The translations under genes and the position numbers were made by a program. Under the pieces are notes generated by a model. The model saw nothing but the letters and a program-made list of their open reading frames with translations. It was not told the DNA's origin and searched no databases. A stretch of DNA of 64,000 nucleotides, taken from positions 14,522,058-14,586,057 of the forward strand of contig CM051033.1 in the NCBI GenBank assembly GCA_027627225.1, written 5' to 3'. Positions 1-11,262 of the stretch are shown here, piece by piece; within the stretch, counting starts at the first letter, position 1, and each line of letters opens with the position of its first letter. Origin of the DNA: Congeria kusceri (taxonomy: Eukaryota; Mollusca; Bivalvia; Myida; Dreissenidae).

Positions 1-3000
1 TTGAAATAATTGAACACAACAAACAGTCTTCACTAATAAATTTTGAAATAAGTGGACTGTCGGTCCACTTAGCCAGCTATAAAGACTAGACCGGACTACA
101 ACAAAGTGGACCATAGTTTGTGGATTTTCTTTCACTCTTTTCATTCAATTTGTTAAAGAAATGAATTTTAAACAACCAAGTCTGTTAGGCTGTCAATAGG
201 TGAACAAGATTTGTTTTCTTTTTTAACTATAATATTCTTAATGACCAAAGGATAATAATTTGATGGAGAATTTGTCCAGTTTACTGATAAAGTTTGCTGG
301 ACCAAGCAAATATTAGATGGAGTCGGTCCGTGGTCCACTGTTTTATCATGAAGACTGAATAAATGTCATTGTTTAGTACATACACAATGATAAATTCCTA
401 TCTTCAAGGAAATAACATACTTTCATCAAAAAAGGTGTCGACTCCACCTACGCCTTCAATCAGCTCGGGGGGAATAAGTGACAGAACCTTAAGGAAAAAC
501 AGAACATGTTTAAATGGAAAGACTTTTGTTTTACTTTAAGATTTCATAGAGAACAAGACTTGTACAATTATAATTTCCAATTACCAATCAATAAATATAC
601 ATTTTGAAATAAGATAAATTAAGCCATGTTAAAGATTTGCACTAAGAAAATGAGCTTTATACAAATATATACCAAACAAGGCTTGTCACAGGATGTGACA
701 TATGCCCCCGAAACAGAGGATGGCAACACGATATCAGCTACACGTTGGAAAAAAACACGTTACATACAAGAAGAATAAGGAAGTAAAATAAAGGGCAATA
801 ACTCATTAAATATTGAAGAAAGAGTAATGGTCATTGTGCTCTGCACTTCATCTGATTTTCCTCTATCATTATAATATATTTCAATCCCTTCAAGAAGCGT
901 GACGAACGGATGATTCGATTACTATATACCCCCCAAGTTCCCTTCCTGAGCATAAAAACTGACCTTAATACACTGATGAAGCGCCGTAAAGAGCAATTCA
1001 ATTATTAAATAACAATAATTTAATAACCAATAAACAGACAACTTAAAGTGACCATCAATATCGTTATATAGACATATATAGTCAATACGAGCAACATATA
1101 CGTCAGCAATGGAATGATGAAAGAATATATCACCGTTTGTTCGTAGGCTTTACACACTGGCAATGGAGGTGCGGGCCCTCCCCCAGTGGACTGCACATCC
1201 AGTTTCCTCGTTTTTTCTTTTTTCTTGACAATACTCTGCAATTAATTGAAAGATATGTTATTCTATAATACGAGTAAACTATTTGGATGACGCTGGCTAT
1301 TAGATTTAGGTGTTGTTTAACTGAATAAACAATGAATGACAGTTGCTGCATATCAGAATCAATATAATCAACCAGTATGTCTAATATTGGGCTTGACTGG
1401 GTCATAATATAAAATAATATATAATTATACCTTCATATCTGTCCATTTTCTATGGCATTCTGCAACATTTCTGGTGTGATACCGAACAGCATTGACTCTA
1501 ATGTAATGATAAATAAAAGAAAAAAATATAGTTTAAATATATAGCTTATTTATTTGCATGAAACATGCAAATAGTTGGAAAAAAAAACAAAACCTGAAGA
1601 ATATAAATAGACAAAAACAAACACGCAAGAGCCTCACTGAGACATTCAAGTGTTACACTACCTCCTGTATCATGCACTGGTATGTTATCATTGTTAAATT
1701 AACTCCACTGACAAATCCACCAAATCATTTGCAATCCAATCCTTATTTTAACAATAAAATATCGAACTTTCATATCTAAAAGCCATATAACACTTAGTCC
1801 AGTTACTTACTGTAGCAATGCTACACAGGTGGCGCTGCGTACCAATAATATTATAACGAGACCGAAAGTACACCGCGGTATAGTGGGTCAGTTTGTCTGG
1901 TTTTCCTGCTGTTACATTAAATGACTGGTTGAAAAATACGTCATTTTCTAAAATTAGGTCCATGGGCCTGTATGTAGACCCCAAATATAAAATATTTCAA
2001 CATCCTGTTCGTTTATTTTCTTACATAAGAAAGTAACAAATGCAAAAATATATCTTAATTACACTTATTACAATTTTGATTTGGGCCTAAATAGATTAAG
2101 TAATCATTCTTCTAAACAATTATAATTAAACAACATGTGCAATAGGTGGACAACATAATATATTCTTCTCTTATATGACCCGACCCTCACATGACCTACA
2201 TATGCATAAAACCGAAAGTAGCTGTTTTCGCGTGGTTCGTCACCCACTTTTCCTGTGGCGTTTTTCCATCGTTTTGACGTTGGAAAACAGATTTGCTACT
2301 AGCCCAATGTATAAATGATTTGATTTATGTCCATATTTACAACAGGTCATGGATTTATTGCGGAAGTTATCTTTGTTTGCTTATTTTAATTGTTGACAAC
2401 AAGATGCACATATTTCGAACTACCGTATTTTCGGATAATTTCAATTTGTGAATGACATAATTGAAATCACTGATGTATTATTATTACTATGGTGTTATTA
2501 TTAATGGCTTATACTTATTTACACACTAACCATAATATTTTTATAAATTAGTTGCTTGCTTGATTGTGAGAATGCATATTGCATATTTTTGATGCCTGAT
2601 TTGTAAGTAATTTCCTTGAAATTATCTGCATATTTTGCAAAGTTGTTTGTTGGTATTTGAATTTAAAAATAGGTTAAATAATGCTGACATTAAGAAACCA
2701 CTTGATTATAAGACAGACCTTTCTATGAGAAATCAGAGTTTGCAAAAATAGCATTTACGCCATTATAAAATTAAAAAAGCATGCATTACACCATTTTACC
2801 AGTTTTACTTGTATATGTGGATACATGGTTAACAACTTTACAATTTACATATTCTGTAGTGGCATTCAACATTTTATAGATTATTGAATTTGTATTAGTC
2901 TTAAAGATACTAGGTGCAACACATATTTGTTTAGACACTGACATAGAACAAATTAACACAGTATAATTTTTTGATATAATTTTTTAAATTTACTTTCAGT

Positions 3001-3142
3001 ATCAGGTTTTGAATATGAGATATAAATCTAAAATAATTTTGTCAGGCATGCAATGTAGACAAGTTTCAGCCATTAATCTGTAATGGTTCTCTGTGATAAT
3101 AACATCAATAATGTAGATTAACTGATATTTCAGGCCAGTAAT
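1..3142. other. Gene-free AT-rich stretch
   Basis: I see no supportable gene. Short open frames on both strands lack splice context or family motifs. The stretch includes homopolymer runs and a 'ggtccactgt'/'gtggactgtcggtccact' repeated motif between 50 and 345. Copy B carries the same sequence at 36002-39156, with small indels in the A/T runs. Confidence 0.6.
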
Positions 3143-3430
3143 ATGTCAAACAGAAACAGAGGACAAAACATTTACATAATCCTTAAGAACATGGAACTCG
3201 GTAAGCAGTTCCCTAGAAGAAATGTGACAGAATATATAGTGAACTCGACAGAACATTGTACTGAGGAAATTGCAGCCATGAAACCTATTATTTCTAAAAT
3301 GCTAGAGGACACAGAAATTTTGAAGTTTGTTGAAAGTTACATGAATGAAAGTGTTTGCAGGCTACCATCAACAACACACCTGTACATTAAGCTTACAGAA
3401 TTTGTTCAGACATTCCATATCTTAAGCTGA
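3143..3430 (+). CDS. Short open frame upstream of the coiled-coil gene, unknown function
   Basis: Opens at an ATG just after a possible acceptor ('atttcag' ending about 3133) and encodes 95 residues starting MSNRNRGQN, rich in K, E and T. The frame closes at a stop after 'HILS'. In another frame the sequence goes on from about 3418 as PYLKLKYANLMKEM and ends at 3484-3486, which suggests an old frameshift shared by both copies, or an exon whose splice is not obvious. It may be the first part of the coiled-coil gene that begins at 3622. I do not recognise the product. Confidence 0.4.
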   Translation: MSNRNRGQNIYIILKNMELGKQFPRRNVTEYIVNSTEHCTEEIAAMKPIISKMLEDTEILKFVESYMNESVCRLPSTTHLYIKLTEFVQTFHILS

Positions 3431-3621
3431 AATATGCAAATCTTATGAAGGAAATGAAAGATTTGTATTCTGAGGCGTTTGCTTAAGAAGATCACGAGTT
3501 CATAAAAAGTTATGTTTTAGGTGTTTGTTTTTTAAGTAGCAGTTCTTTGTTGTTGTTTTCCAAGAAATCACAAGCAGTGATATGTATATATTTTTATTAT
3601 ATTGTGTTTACATATAAAACC

Positions 3622-6600
3622 ATGAATGTTGTTGAAAGTATATGCAAAAAACTTGAGTCACAAACACTTACAGTAAGGCAAGCATTGCAAATTTTTTATG
3701 AATGGAAATCCAGTACAGTATCAGATATATATCTTGTACAAATATTTTCAAAATGCATGTCAGTAAGTGAATGTGAAATAAATAAAAGTGCATTGTTAAC
3801 AAAACTCTACTGGGCAAAGCAAGATGTCAAGGTCAAGAAAGGAAAGTACAAGGAAACTTTTCTGCAAAATAGTTTTATTTGTCCAGTGCAAACTCCAACA
3901 AGTGACACTGAAAAATTAACATCTTGCATTAAAAAATCAAAACATGACAAAGTAATTGAAGAAAATTATGCTGAGCTAGATAGGCTTCAGGCTGAAAATG
4001 AAACTTTAACAGAGAAATTGAGCGAGAGAAGATCAACAGTAAAATCATTACAAGAAGAACGTAAGCAGTTGAACAGGAAAAATATCCGTCTTAAACGTAA
4101 GCTTGAGGGGAAATCGGAACAGTTAGAAACATGCAAAAAGTTTTAAAAAAGACAGTTCTCTTTTAGAAAAAAAGGAAAAATCAGTAGCTAAAGCAATTAT
4201 TTCGAAACAAAACCTTGAAAGACAAAATCAATTTTTGAAAAAGATTAACAAGTCTTTAAAGTGCAAAAACAAAAATCTTTTTAAAAGAGAAAGTAAATTA
4301 AAAAATGACATTGTTCAAACTGCATCAGAAGTTGTTAAATGTAACACTGAGCTTGAAAACAAACATATTGAACTTGAAAATCTGCATAAAGAAAACAATA
4401 ACCTTAAAGTAAATTGTGATTACATGGAACAGTTACTTAATGATGATTCAAAGGTTATGTTATATGATGAAACTACAAATTCATTTAGTCCTCAAACTAA
4501 CCGGTGTGTAATGAACTTGAGTAATTGGAATGTTGCCCATCACAAAATACCACTAGTTATTGAAGAGGTTCTTAGCCTTGGTGGAAAAGAGGCCAATCGA
4601 CTCCCAAAGCGGTCTACAGTGGACACTATCATAAGTTCCAAAGCGGTTGCGACACAGAAACAATTAGCGGAGGTGTTGCCATCAAAAGAAAATTTGACAC
4701 TCTATACAGATGAAACTAGAAAATTTGGAAAAACTTACAATGTGTATATAGTCACAGATGAAAATAGAGATTCGTATTGTTTGGGACTTCGCGAAATGCA
4801 TAACAAAGCTGCATGTACAGCGTTCGATACATTGCAACAGATAATAAGTGATTTGGACAATTCTTTAACTGATAAGGAGGACAGTGTTGGAAATCGAATC
4901 ATAAGCAAAATTGTTAATACTATGTCGGATAGGGCGAGTACTGAAAAGGCATTCAATAACCAGCTTGAAGACTATCGAAAACATATTTTGCCAGATGTTG
5001 TCCAAAACTGGAAAGATATGACAGTTGACCAACAAACCGCTTATTCAAAGCTTAATTCTTTTTATTGCGGTTTACATCTTTTAGTTGCATTTGCAGAAGT
5101 GAGCAGTAAATGTTTGTCTGAATATGAACAAAATATTCAAGATTCAGGAATTGGTCTTGAGAAATATGATGAACTAAAATCTGAGTATGTGAACTCTTCT
5201 GAATCTGCAGCTGTGCGACTCATTCGTGCTGCCAGTAAATGTCTCTCAAGGGGTGGGGACGAAAAAAGTGGGTGTTTTTCAGATTTCAAAACTTACCTTT
5301 CTTCCATTGGTAAATCTGTTAAATTTGTTAGATTTCATGGCAATAGGTTCAACATCAATTTTTATTAGCAGAGTCCGTGTATTTTCATCGTGAAGACTTT
5401 TTTGAAAAGTATCACATGCCAACAAACAAACTTAAAAAAGCTGTTTATGTTGACATAAAGGAAATAATAATACTTGCAAGTTGCAAAGTTTTAGGACTTT
5501 TTTGCAAATTAGTCACTGCTGCATTGTGGAGAGTGTTAGAGGGGGGTACACACATTTTAGATATGAATGGACACTATTTGTCACTTGTAAAGTACTTAGA
5601 AAATGTGTCAAACGATGCTAGTGACTTTCTTTGTGGTACCAGTTTTCCATTTGATGAAGAGTTTCTTCATAAGGATGATGTATTTGACGCGCTCATCGCT
5701 GAAAATGAAGATGTGGACAAGTTTGCAGTGACAATTGCACAAACTGTAGCAACTTCTCTACTCGCTTTAGTCAAAAGAATGGTCTCGGATCAGCTGCTGG
5801 GTGGAAAGTATGATGTAGAAAACCAGGCGCTACGTACGACTGTCCAATCTGTGGTTCCTCATAACAAATTGCCAGAGTTTGCGTTTGGTGTGCTAGACTT
5901 TCAATTGAGGTACAGACCTAATTTTTCAACACTGGTTAATGAGACATTCCTTATGTACAACATGAACAAGACTTGTTCCTGGTTAGGACAAATGTCAGAT
6001 GATAAACTTGAAAAAATCATGTCCGAATGTAGGAAAGAATCAAGAAAATACAGAGAAAAATTTCGAAACAGATGCAAAGAAATAGAACAGCAGCGTCTCA
6101 GAATTCTTTCAGAAAAGGCCGCAGAAGCTGAAAAGAAAAATGAAAGAGAACGAAAGAAGAAAGAAAATATAGTAGCAAAAATAATATATTATGAGTTGTG
6201 GCAAACACTTGAACAAATTGATGAAGCCTTGGAAAGAATACCATCTAAACAGGAAAAAAAAGAAGCTCTTCAGTGGCAGCTGAAGTTCAGAAAAATTATT
6301 CTGCAACAGAATTACCACGACAAATCAGTTTACAACTTCAGTAGAAAAATTGACAAGAAGTATGTTGATTTAACCGTTACTGAATTAGCAGACAACTTGA
6401 AAAAATTGGTAACAGATTCTTATAAAGGTCCTGTTGAAGAATTGTCGAAGAAAGGAGCTCCACTGCTTGTTGGGAAGTGTGTGCAGCATACATTTCATGA
6501 TGGAACCTATGATGGGCATGTCATCTCAGTTGTACCAGGTTACCCAGACTGGTACAACATTGTGTACACTAATGACCCGGCAGTGTACACATACAGGCTC

Positions 6601-6651
6601 ATGGATGACTATAAACAGGGTGACCTTAAGATCGTGCCTCAGAGGACTTAA
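3622..6651 (+). pseudogene. Coiled-coil, DDE-like, SH3/Tudor-like-ended protein of an unnamed mobile-type family (copy A, two frameshifts)
   Basis: Start chosen at ATG 3622 (MNVVESICKK). Three open pieces follow each other: 3622-4146, about 4145-5368, and about 5365-6651. Order of parts: an N-terminal helical region; a long Lys/Glu-rich coiled coil (about 3950-4450); a mixed alpha/beta core with LYTDETRKFG (Asp codon 4709) followed by a strand-turn-strand, then NTMSDRAST (Asp codon 4928) and GNRFNI (about 5340); NKTCSWL (about 5965); a second charged helix (6010-6190); and a C-terminal part VVPGYPDWYNIVY...GDLKIV. The two Asp motifs, 73 residues apart, suggest an RNase H/DDE fold, but I cannot fix the third acidic residue. 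From memory, unnamed proteins of this architecture recur in cnidarian, mollusc and fish genomes. Breaks: an indel at the T/A run near 4143 and a one-base loss near 5358. Nine bases are missing in frame near 5397 relative to copy B. The coding part is intronless, which fits a transposon or a retrocopy. Confidence 0.7.
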
Positions 6652-6809
6652 CATGAGGTATCGCAACCTGTTCCGAAAAGTTATTCAAGTTGAAATACCC
6701 AGTTTATACCAGTTGCTTGTACAGATTGTTTCTGTTGTTTGCATGTGGCACTGTGTGTAAGTTGCAGTAGCCAGCTTATGCTAGTTAATGTATTCCTAGC
6801 TGATGCTTC

Positions 6810-6815
6810 AATAAA
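6810..6815 (+). promoter_or_regulatory. Candidate poly(A) signal of the coiled-coil gene
   Basis: AATAAA about 160 bases after the stop at 6651, in 'gcttcaataaatttc'. It is the first such hexamer downstream. Assignment rests on position only. Confidence 0.35.
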
Positions 6816-7173
6816 TTTCTATTTGCTTTCAGGTCCAGTGTATTTCAAAAATATGCATGCTTGGTTATTAGTAGTCAGTATTTGTTAATTTGTGCATAAG
6901 TTTATAGTTCTATTTATTGTTTGCAGGAATTCTGGAGGTTCTTTAATTTTGTTGAACTATTACAAGTTATTTTTCAATGAAGTATAAAACTTCTCTATTT
7001 CTAGTAATTATAAGTAGAAGTGGAACATAAGCTTTTGTTAAACAAAAAAAAAACTTAAATGAGTAAACTTTACACAAAATAAAAATAATGTTCTATTACA
7101 TGTTTTGTTTATTAAATTTGACCGGTATATTTTATTCTTGCATGTGACTTATGATCTGTTTGGTACACTTCAG

Positions 7174-7730
7174 GTGGGGTCACTCAGCCAGTTTCACACT
7201 CCGGGTACTCCTGGGCGACTCCGTGTTGCAGATTTGTGGATAACCATACCTGGTATGTAATAGATACAGTTAAGAGTCTATCTGTAACATTCAATGTCTT
7301 TATTTATTACATTTTATTGTCAACAATCAACTATTTTATAGAAATTGGAGGAATTTAACAGAAAATTAAATATACTGTGATGTGCCACGCCCATTTTCCA
7401 GTTGTGCCACACCCATTATTATCTGAGCCTGTTCAATAAATTATCTGAGACTGTTCAATAAATTAGTTTTTTGTACTTTTAAATATTTCACAGTATGTTG
7501 AATTCAAATCTTTTTTTTTTTTCTTGTATGTTTGTTAATTGTTTTAACTTTTTTTGAGTCTGTGCTTCCAAGATCCATTGGGCGTCACACGAGAGCCTCA
7601 CACACAGGATCCACCTCAGCTGCAATACCAGGAAATACTAAACAGTGTTAAAAGACATTTGAAATTACATGTAAACTTGACAATAAAGTCATTTAATTTG
7701 TTATTGCATGTATTATCAGTTATAACATAG
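7174..7730 (+). CDS. Phase-matched pair of candidate exons, unknown protein
   Basis: Exon 1 would be 7174-7252, preceded by 'cacttcag' and followed by 'gtatgt'. It reads VGSLSQFHTPG...LWITIP and leaves one base. Exon 2 would start at 7573 after a T-rich tract and 'ttccaag'. It supplies two bases and continues DPLGVTREPH...LNSVKRHLK to a stop at 7728-7730. Matching splice phase and protein-like composition support it. Against it, an AATAAA lies inside exon 2 (7682) and copy B has a stop in exon 2. It lies just downstream of the coiled-coil gene but cannot be its continuation, because that gene has its own stop. I recognise no family. Confidence 0.3.
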
Positions 7731-8125
7731 TGTTAGATGCATGTTGTATATAAAATTGGTCTCAAAAACATTAAGCTGACATGCCATAAACCAATGAAAA
7801 ACATCTAATTAAAACAGTCTTTAAAAAAGGTATGGTTTTAAATTTGATAAAAGTCATAGAAATAATCAAATGATGGTGTGATATTTCAAAATTATTGATT
7901 TTTGAAAAAAAAAATGCATGAGGTCATTTTTTCTCTGAATTTGCATTAAATTGGGATTGCTGTGTTCTGACCCCCCTACTACATCCAGTGCCACCAAAAT
8001 TTTATTTTTGAATTTTTTGGAAATATTTTTTTTATATTTTCATAATAAACCATAGAAGTCAACAATTAATCACTAGCTGTACCCATTTCCCAAGTAAAAC
8101 AAGAAAGTGTAGCATTGCTACTTAC

Positions 8126-8289
8126 TGCTCAGCGACTTTATCCCACAATGATTTTTTATCATGAGAGGAAACTGTCGACGACAATTTTCCGAATAGTTCA
8201 TTGTAATTCAGTTTAATAGTTGTTGCCAGCACCTCCATCTCCGTATCACTCCAATTTTTTGATCTACTAACATTGCTTTTTGATGTCAT
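8126..8289 (-). CDS. Myb/SANT-like DNA-binding domain exon (N-terminal), copy A
   Basis: Read on the minus strand from ATG at 8289-8287 it gives MTSKSNVSRSKNWSDTEMEV, followed by helix-forming sequence and KKSLWDKVAEQ. It then stops at a good donor (GTAAGT, 8125-8120) in phase 2. A leading aromatic 'NWSDTE' and a second Trp in 'LWDKVA' are the spaced Trp pattern of Myb/SANT-like domains such as those partnering PIF/Harbinger transposases. The next exon, which should carry the third helix, was not found. Lower on the same strand nothing convincing follows within the window. It may belong to an element extending to the left of the window. Confidence 0.6.
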
Positions 8290-8396
8290 TTGTGCAGCAG
8301 ACGAACATAACTGTCACCGGATGTTTATACTTTGACATATTAACCCAAAGAAATAAACGGATTCGACAAAAAGAAATCGTAGATTGCGAGAGCGTT

Positions 8397-8491
8397 TTAC
8401 GAGGCTATTTACGAGGGTATTATGGAAACGGTTTACGAGAACTGTAACTTCAATCGTAAATACCCGAGTTACGATATTGTAACAGTTACGA
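8397..8491. promoter_or_regulatory. Cluster of TTACGA motifs beside the Myb-like exon, copy A
   Basis: TTACGA occurs at 8397, 8409, 8433, 8469 and 8486, with an inverted copy (TCGTAA) at 8454. That is six sites in under 100 bases, starting about 110 bases outside the Myb start codon. Such clusters would suit binding sites for an element-encoded Myb-like protein, or the subterminal repeats of a Harbinger-type transposon. The flank 'ttgaaacggtctcagg' (about 8503-8519) could be part of a terminal repeat, but I found no partner end. Confidence 0.4.
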
Positions 8492-8516
8492 TACTATAGC
8501 TTATTGAAACGGTCTC

Positions 8517-8583
8517 AGGACAATAGCATAGGATAATAGCCTCAGGATGATAGCATAGGACAATAGCCGTAGGACGATAGCAT
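8517..8583. repeat. Five-unit minisatellite, 13-14 bp
   Basis: Imperfect units of the form AGGAyrATAGCat/cct repeat five times next to the TTACGA cluster. Copy B has the same array at 44522-44587 with two base changes. Confidence 0.75.
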
Positions 8584-10802
8584 ATAATTAAATAATCTTA
8601 AATTTGTTCATGCTCTTACGAACGTTAATCACATTTATTCAACTCGAAACTGCTTCTTATTTATAAAAGGCATTTTATAATGCCTATGTTCGAAAACGCT
8701 TGGTACGAACGAAAAATACGTAAACGTACATGCTGATTTTCTCCAGAGGCATCACCAGCTATCGCATACAGATAACTATACGATATAAAGTTGCCAGAAC
8801 ATTATTATGTGACTGATTTCAATGTATTTTGTTTTGTATTTTGATCTGTAAGATGTCCATTAGAAATGATTTTGATAAGTTTTATTTTTATTAACATATT
8901 TCTGGACTGATGCTTTAAATGATAACCATGAAACCACTGTGACATCAGTCAAATCTTTCAGTCAGATCCTGAGAAAGAAAATTTATTGCCTGATATTCTT
9001 CTAAATTTTGATTGTTTGGCTGGAATTTTGCAAGTTTCAAAACTTCTGATATCTGAATGTGTTTGTCCAGGCCCTATAATCACACTCTATTCACTCCTGA
9101 ACATGTTGGTTTGGCTCAAAGTCGCATCGAGTCACTAATAAATAAGATGAGATTGACTTGTGTCCAGTGGAGAACAAATAATATTTAGATATTTGGCATC
9201 AAAATTTTCAAACATTCCTATATTATGTTCTATCTAAAATTAATTCACTAAAACTTCCACTTCTGGTAATAAACACCAAAAGGTTTGTTGAAAAACTTCA
9301 TTGCAGATTTGACTGGTCGAAATACTGCTGGCAATTCTAGTCAAAAGCAGAGTCATAATGTTTATCATATACATATTATTTTGTTATGTACTCTTCCATA
9401 AATATTGCAAATCTCTGCAAAAAAAAAATTTAATTGAGCCAAACTAGTCTTCAGTCAGTCACCAAAAACTCACCGAAAACGGTCTGCGTGTCTAACTACT
9501 CTTTAGCCTGTAGGTTTGGGAGAAAACAGACGCAAAACAACAGATGATGTCTGAAAAAAGTTTGTGGTTTGCTCGAAGTTTTGATGGCTCAAAGTTTTAT
9601 GCTGGTCTGGGCAACTTCGAGGTAAGGGAGTCACTGTACCTACTTTTTTGTTCAATGATGTCGTATCTTCAGTCACCACCCTGATGAAATGTCTAGCCTG
9701 TTCCTGGCGCTTGCCTGCTGCTGTGACGCCATGCCGTCCCTGAATGCCATGCTGGTCAGGCCATCTGGAGGAACACAACTCATTTTTTTGTCTGTATCAT
9801 TTCGGTGTGGTCTCTAGACCAGAAGCTGTAGACGCTGGCACATAGAATGATGTTAACTAATACATTAATTGTAGATACAAAGATAAGACATGTAATGAGA
9901 ATAATGATGATCTTGACTTGTTGGTAAAATGCAATTTTATCGGACCTGTATCAGAGTTCCTTCTATAGACATACTTGTAATTGTTATGAAACAATTATCT
10001 TTCAGTTCAGGTAGTAGAGGAATAGTCTAACTGCAGAATATCAGATGGCGAGCATGTTCATGTAATGTGTACATGTTTTTGTTTTTTCTACTTTGTAGTG
10101 CCAGGCTGGATAGGGTTACTTCCAATGACATGGTGGATCATAAGCAACTTTTGAGCCCAGCCATTTTGGCAGGATAAGATTGGATGTTAATGTTTTCCTA
10201 ATGTATTACCAGTTTCTAGAACATGCTGTATGGTAGGCTTATTGTCAAACAAGCAGAATGGCTGGAGGCAAAAAAATACAACAGCATTGAACTGTTTTAA
10301 CTACTGCAGGTCAATAGTTTGTATAAAATGTTTCTTTCATGCAAATATGATTTCAGTGAATGCCTTACCAGCAAACAATGTAACAGACAGCCCTCTCGGC
10401 TTGCCATTGCAATGCTGTCGGGGTCTGGACAGAAGGTTCAGCAGTGTGAGGTACATATAAATATCTTAAGGAAAAAAGTGATAAATATTCCTGTTAAGAC
10501 AGTCAGGATAATGAATATGGTCCATAACTTTCTAGCCATGTTTTTCCTAGTTGATTAATGATCTCATTGAAGAAACTTAGTTATGTTCATAGTTTAGATT
10601 TGAGCTTGCCAAGCAATGATCAAGGTAAGCTGTTGTGGTCAGTGCTGTTTGTCATTCTGTCCTCCAGCATATGTAGAAAAAATAAATCCATAAACTTTAA
10701 TATATGTATTGGTAATATTTTATTTGTGTTCCATGTTTGTATGTTTTGCAACATATTTCTTTGTGCTATAACAAATCGCCATGTCAGACAGCTTGATTGC
10801 AG
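8584..10802. other. Gene-poor stretch with one doubtful exon
   Basis: No supportable gene from 8584 to 10300. A plus-strand frame from about 10305 (after 'actgcag') to 10450 (before 'gtacat') reads ...RLAIAMLSGSG..., but copy B has an indel within it ('gaagtgttcag' for 'gaaggttcag', near 46430). The minus-strand open frame at 9503-9778 differs in copy B by a clean 12-base loss and has no recognised motif. Copy B equivalents are at 44588-46797. Confidence 0.4.
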
Positions 10803-10937
10803 TTCTGAGGTACATTTGAAGATTTGGGAACCCATTGAACATATTCACCAGCATTGTGCCCACTCAGGAACAGAGACCATTACACCCTGTCACTGTGTAA
10901 TGTTGGTTGAGGATTCTCCAGGGCTGCTGACTACAAG
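10803..10937 (+). CDS. Candidate exon, unknown
   Basis: Acceptor 'gattgcag' and donor 'gtaaga' bound 135 bases with one open frame, SEVHLKIWEPIEHIHQH..., ending in phase 2. It is unchanged at the protein level in copy B (46798-46932). Its phase does not match the candidate exons on either side (about 10305-10450 and 11908-11998), so if real, other exons are missing. I do not recognise it. Confidence 0.25.
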
Positions 10938-11225
10938 GTAAGATAAACATGAGTTTTATTTCTGCCATAAGTGAAGGTGCATGCTGCAGCCAATATGTTT
11001 TTTCCTTTGTAGAGTACTTAGGGTGTATATTGTGATTGCCATGTCTGCCATTATTGTCAAGCCTTCTTATTGTGACAACTATTTCAATAAATGTCTTTCA
11101 CAGTAATGTTTAAAGCTGTTTTAAGAGCATTTGTTCATTTACTCATTCATTATAACAAACTAATCCAATTACAAGTAGTAACTGTAGCATTCAATGTAGG
11201 AATGTTTTTCAAAATGTCTTATTTT

Positions 11226-11262
11226 TAGCTCACCTGAGCACTAAATGCTCTAGGGTGAGCTA
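11226..11262. repeat. Hairpin head of a molluscan-type interspersed repeat
   Basis: 'tagctcacctgagca' is followed after a short loop by its near-complement 'tgctctagggtgagcta'. From memory this hairpin heads a dispersed repeat common in bivalves. The downstream text to about 11480 ('gattccttcaaatggtgttg', 'aaactctggttgtcac') fits its body. Copy B: 47221-47257. Confidence 0.55.

Noticed and set aside
1130..1405. Minus-strand open frame starting MTQSSPILDILVDYIDSD, shared with 37162-37410
   Set aside because: Its end differs through indels in a T-run between the copies, and it has no motif or flanking exon signals.
8376..8519. Terminal inverted repeat of a Harbinger element
   Set aside because: The sequence style fits, but no matching inverted end was found at 29821-30442 or elsewhere in the window, so only the TTACGA cluster is reported.
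9503..9778. Minus-strand open frame of 91 residues, kept in copy B with an in-frame 12-base loss
   Set aside because: No recognised motif and no splice or promoter context; frame retention over such a young repeat is not evidence of selection.
10558..10941. 127-residue plus-strand open frame
   Set aside because: Its first two thirds are low-complexity AT-driven sequence. Only the last part (10803-10937) is bounded by splice-like signals, and that is listed as a weak exon.
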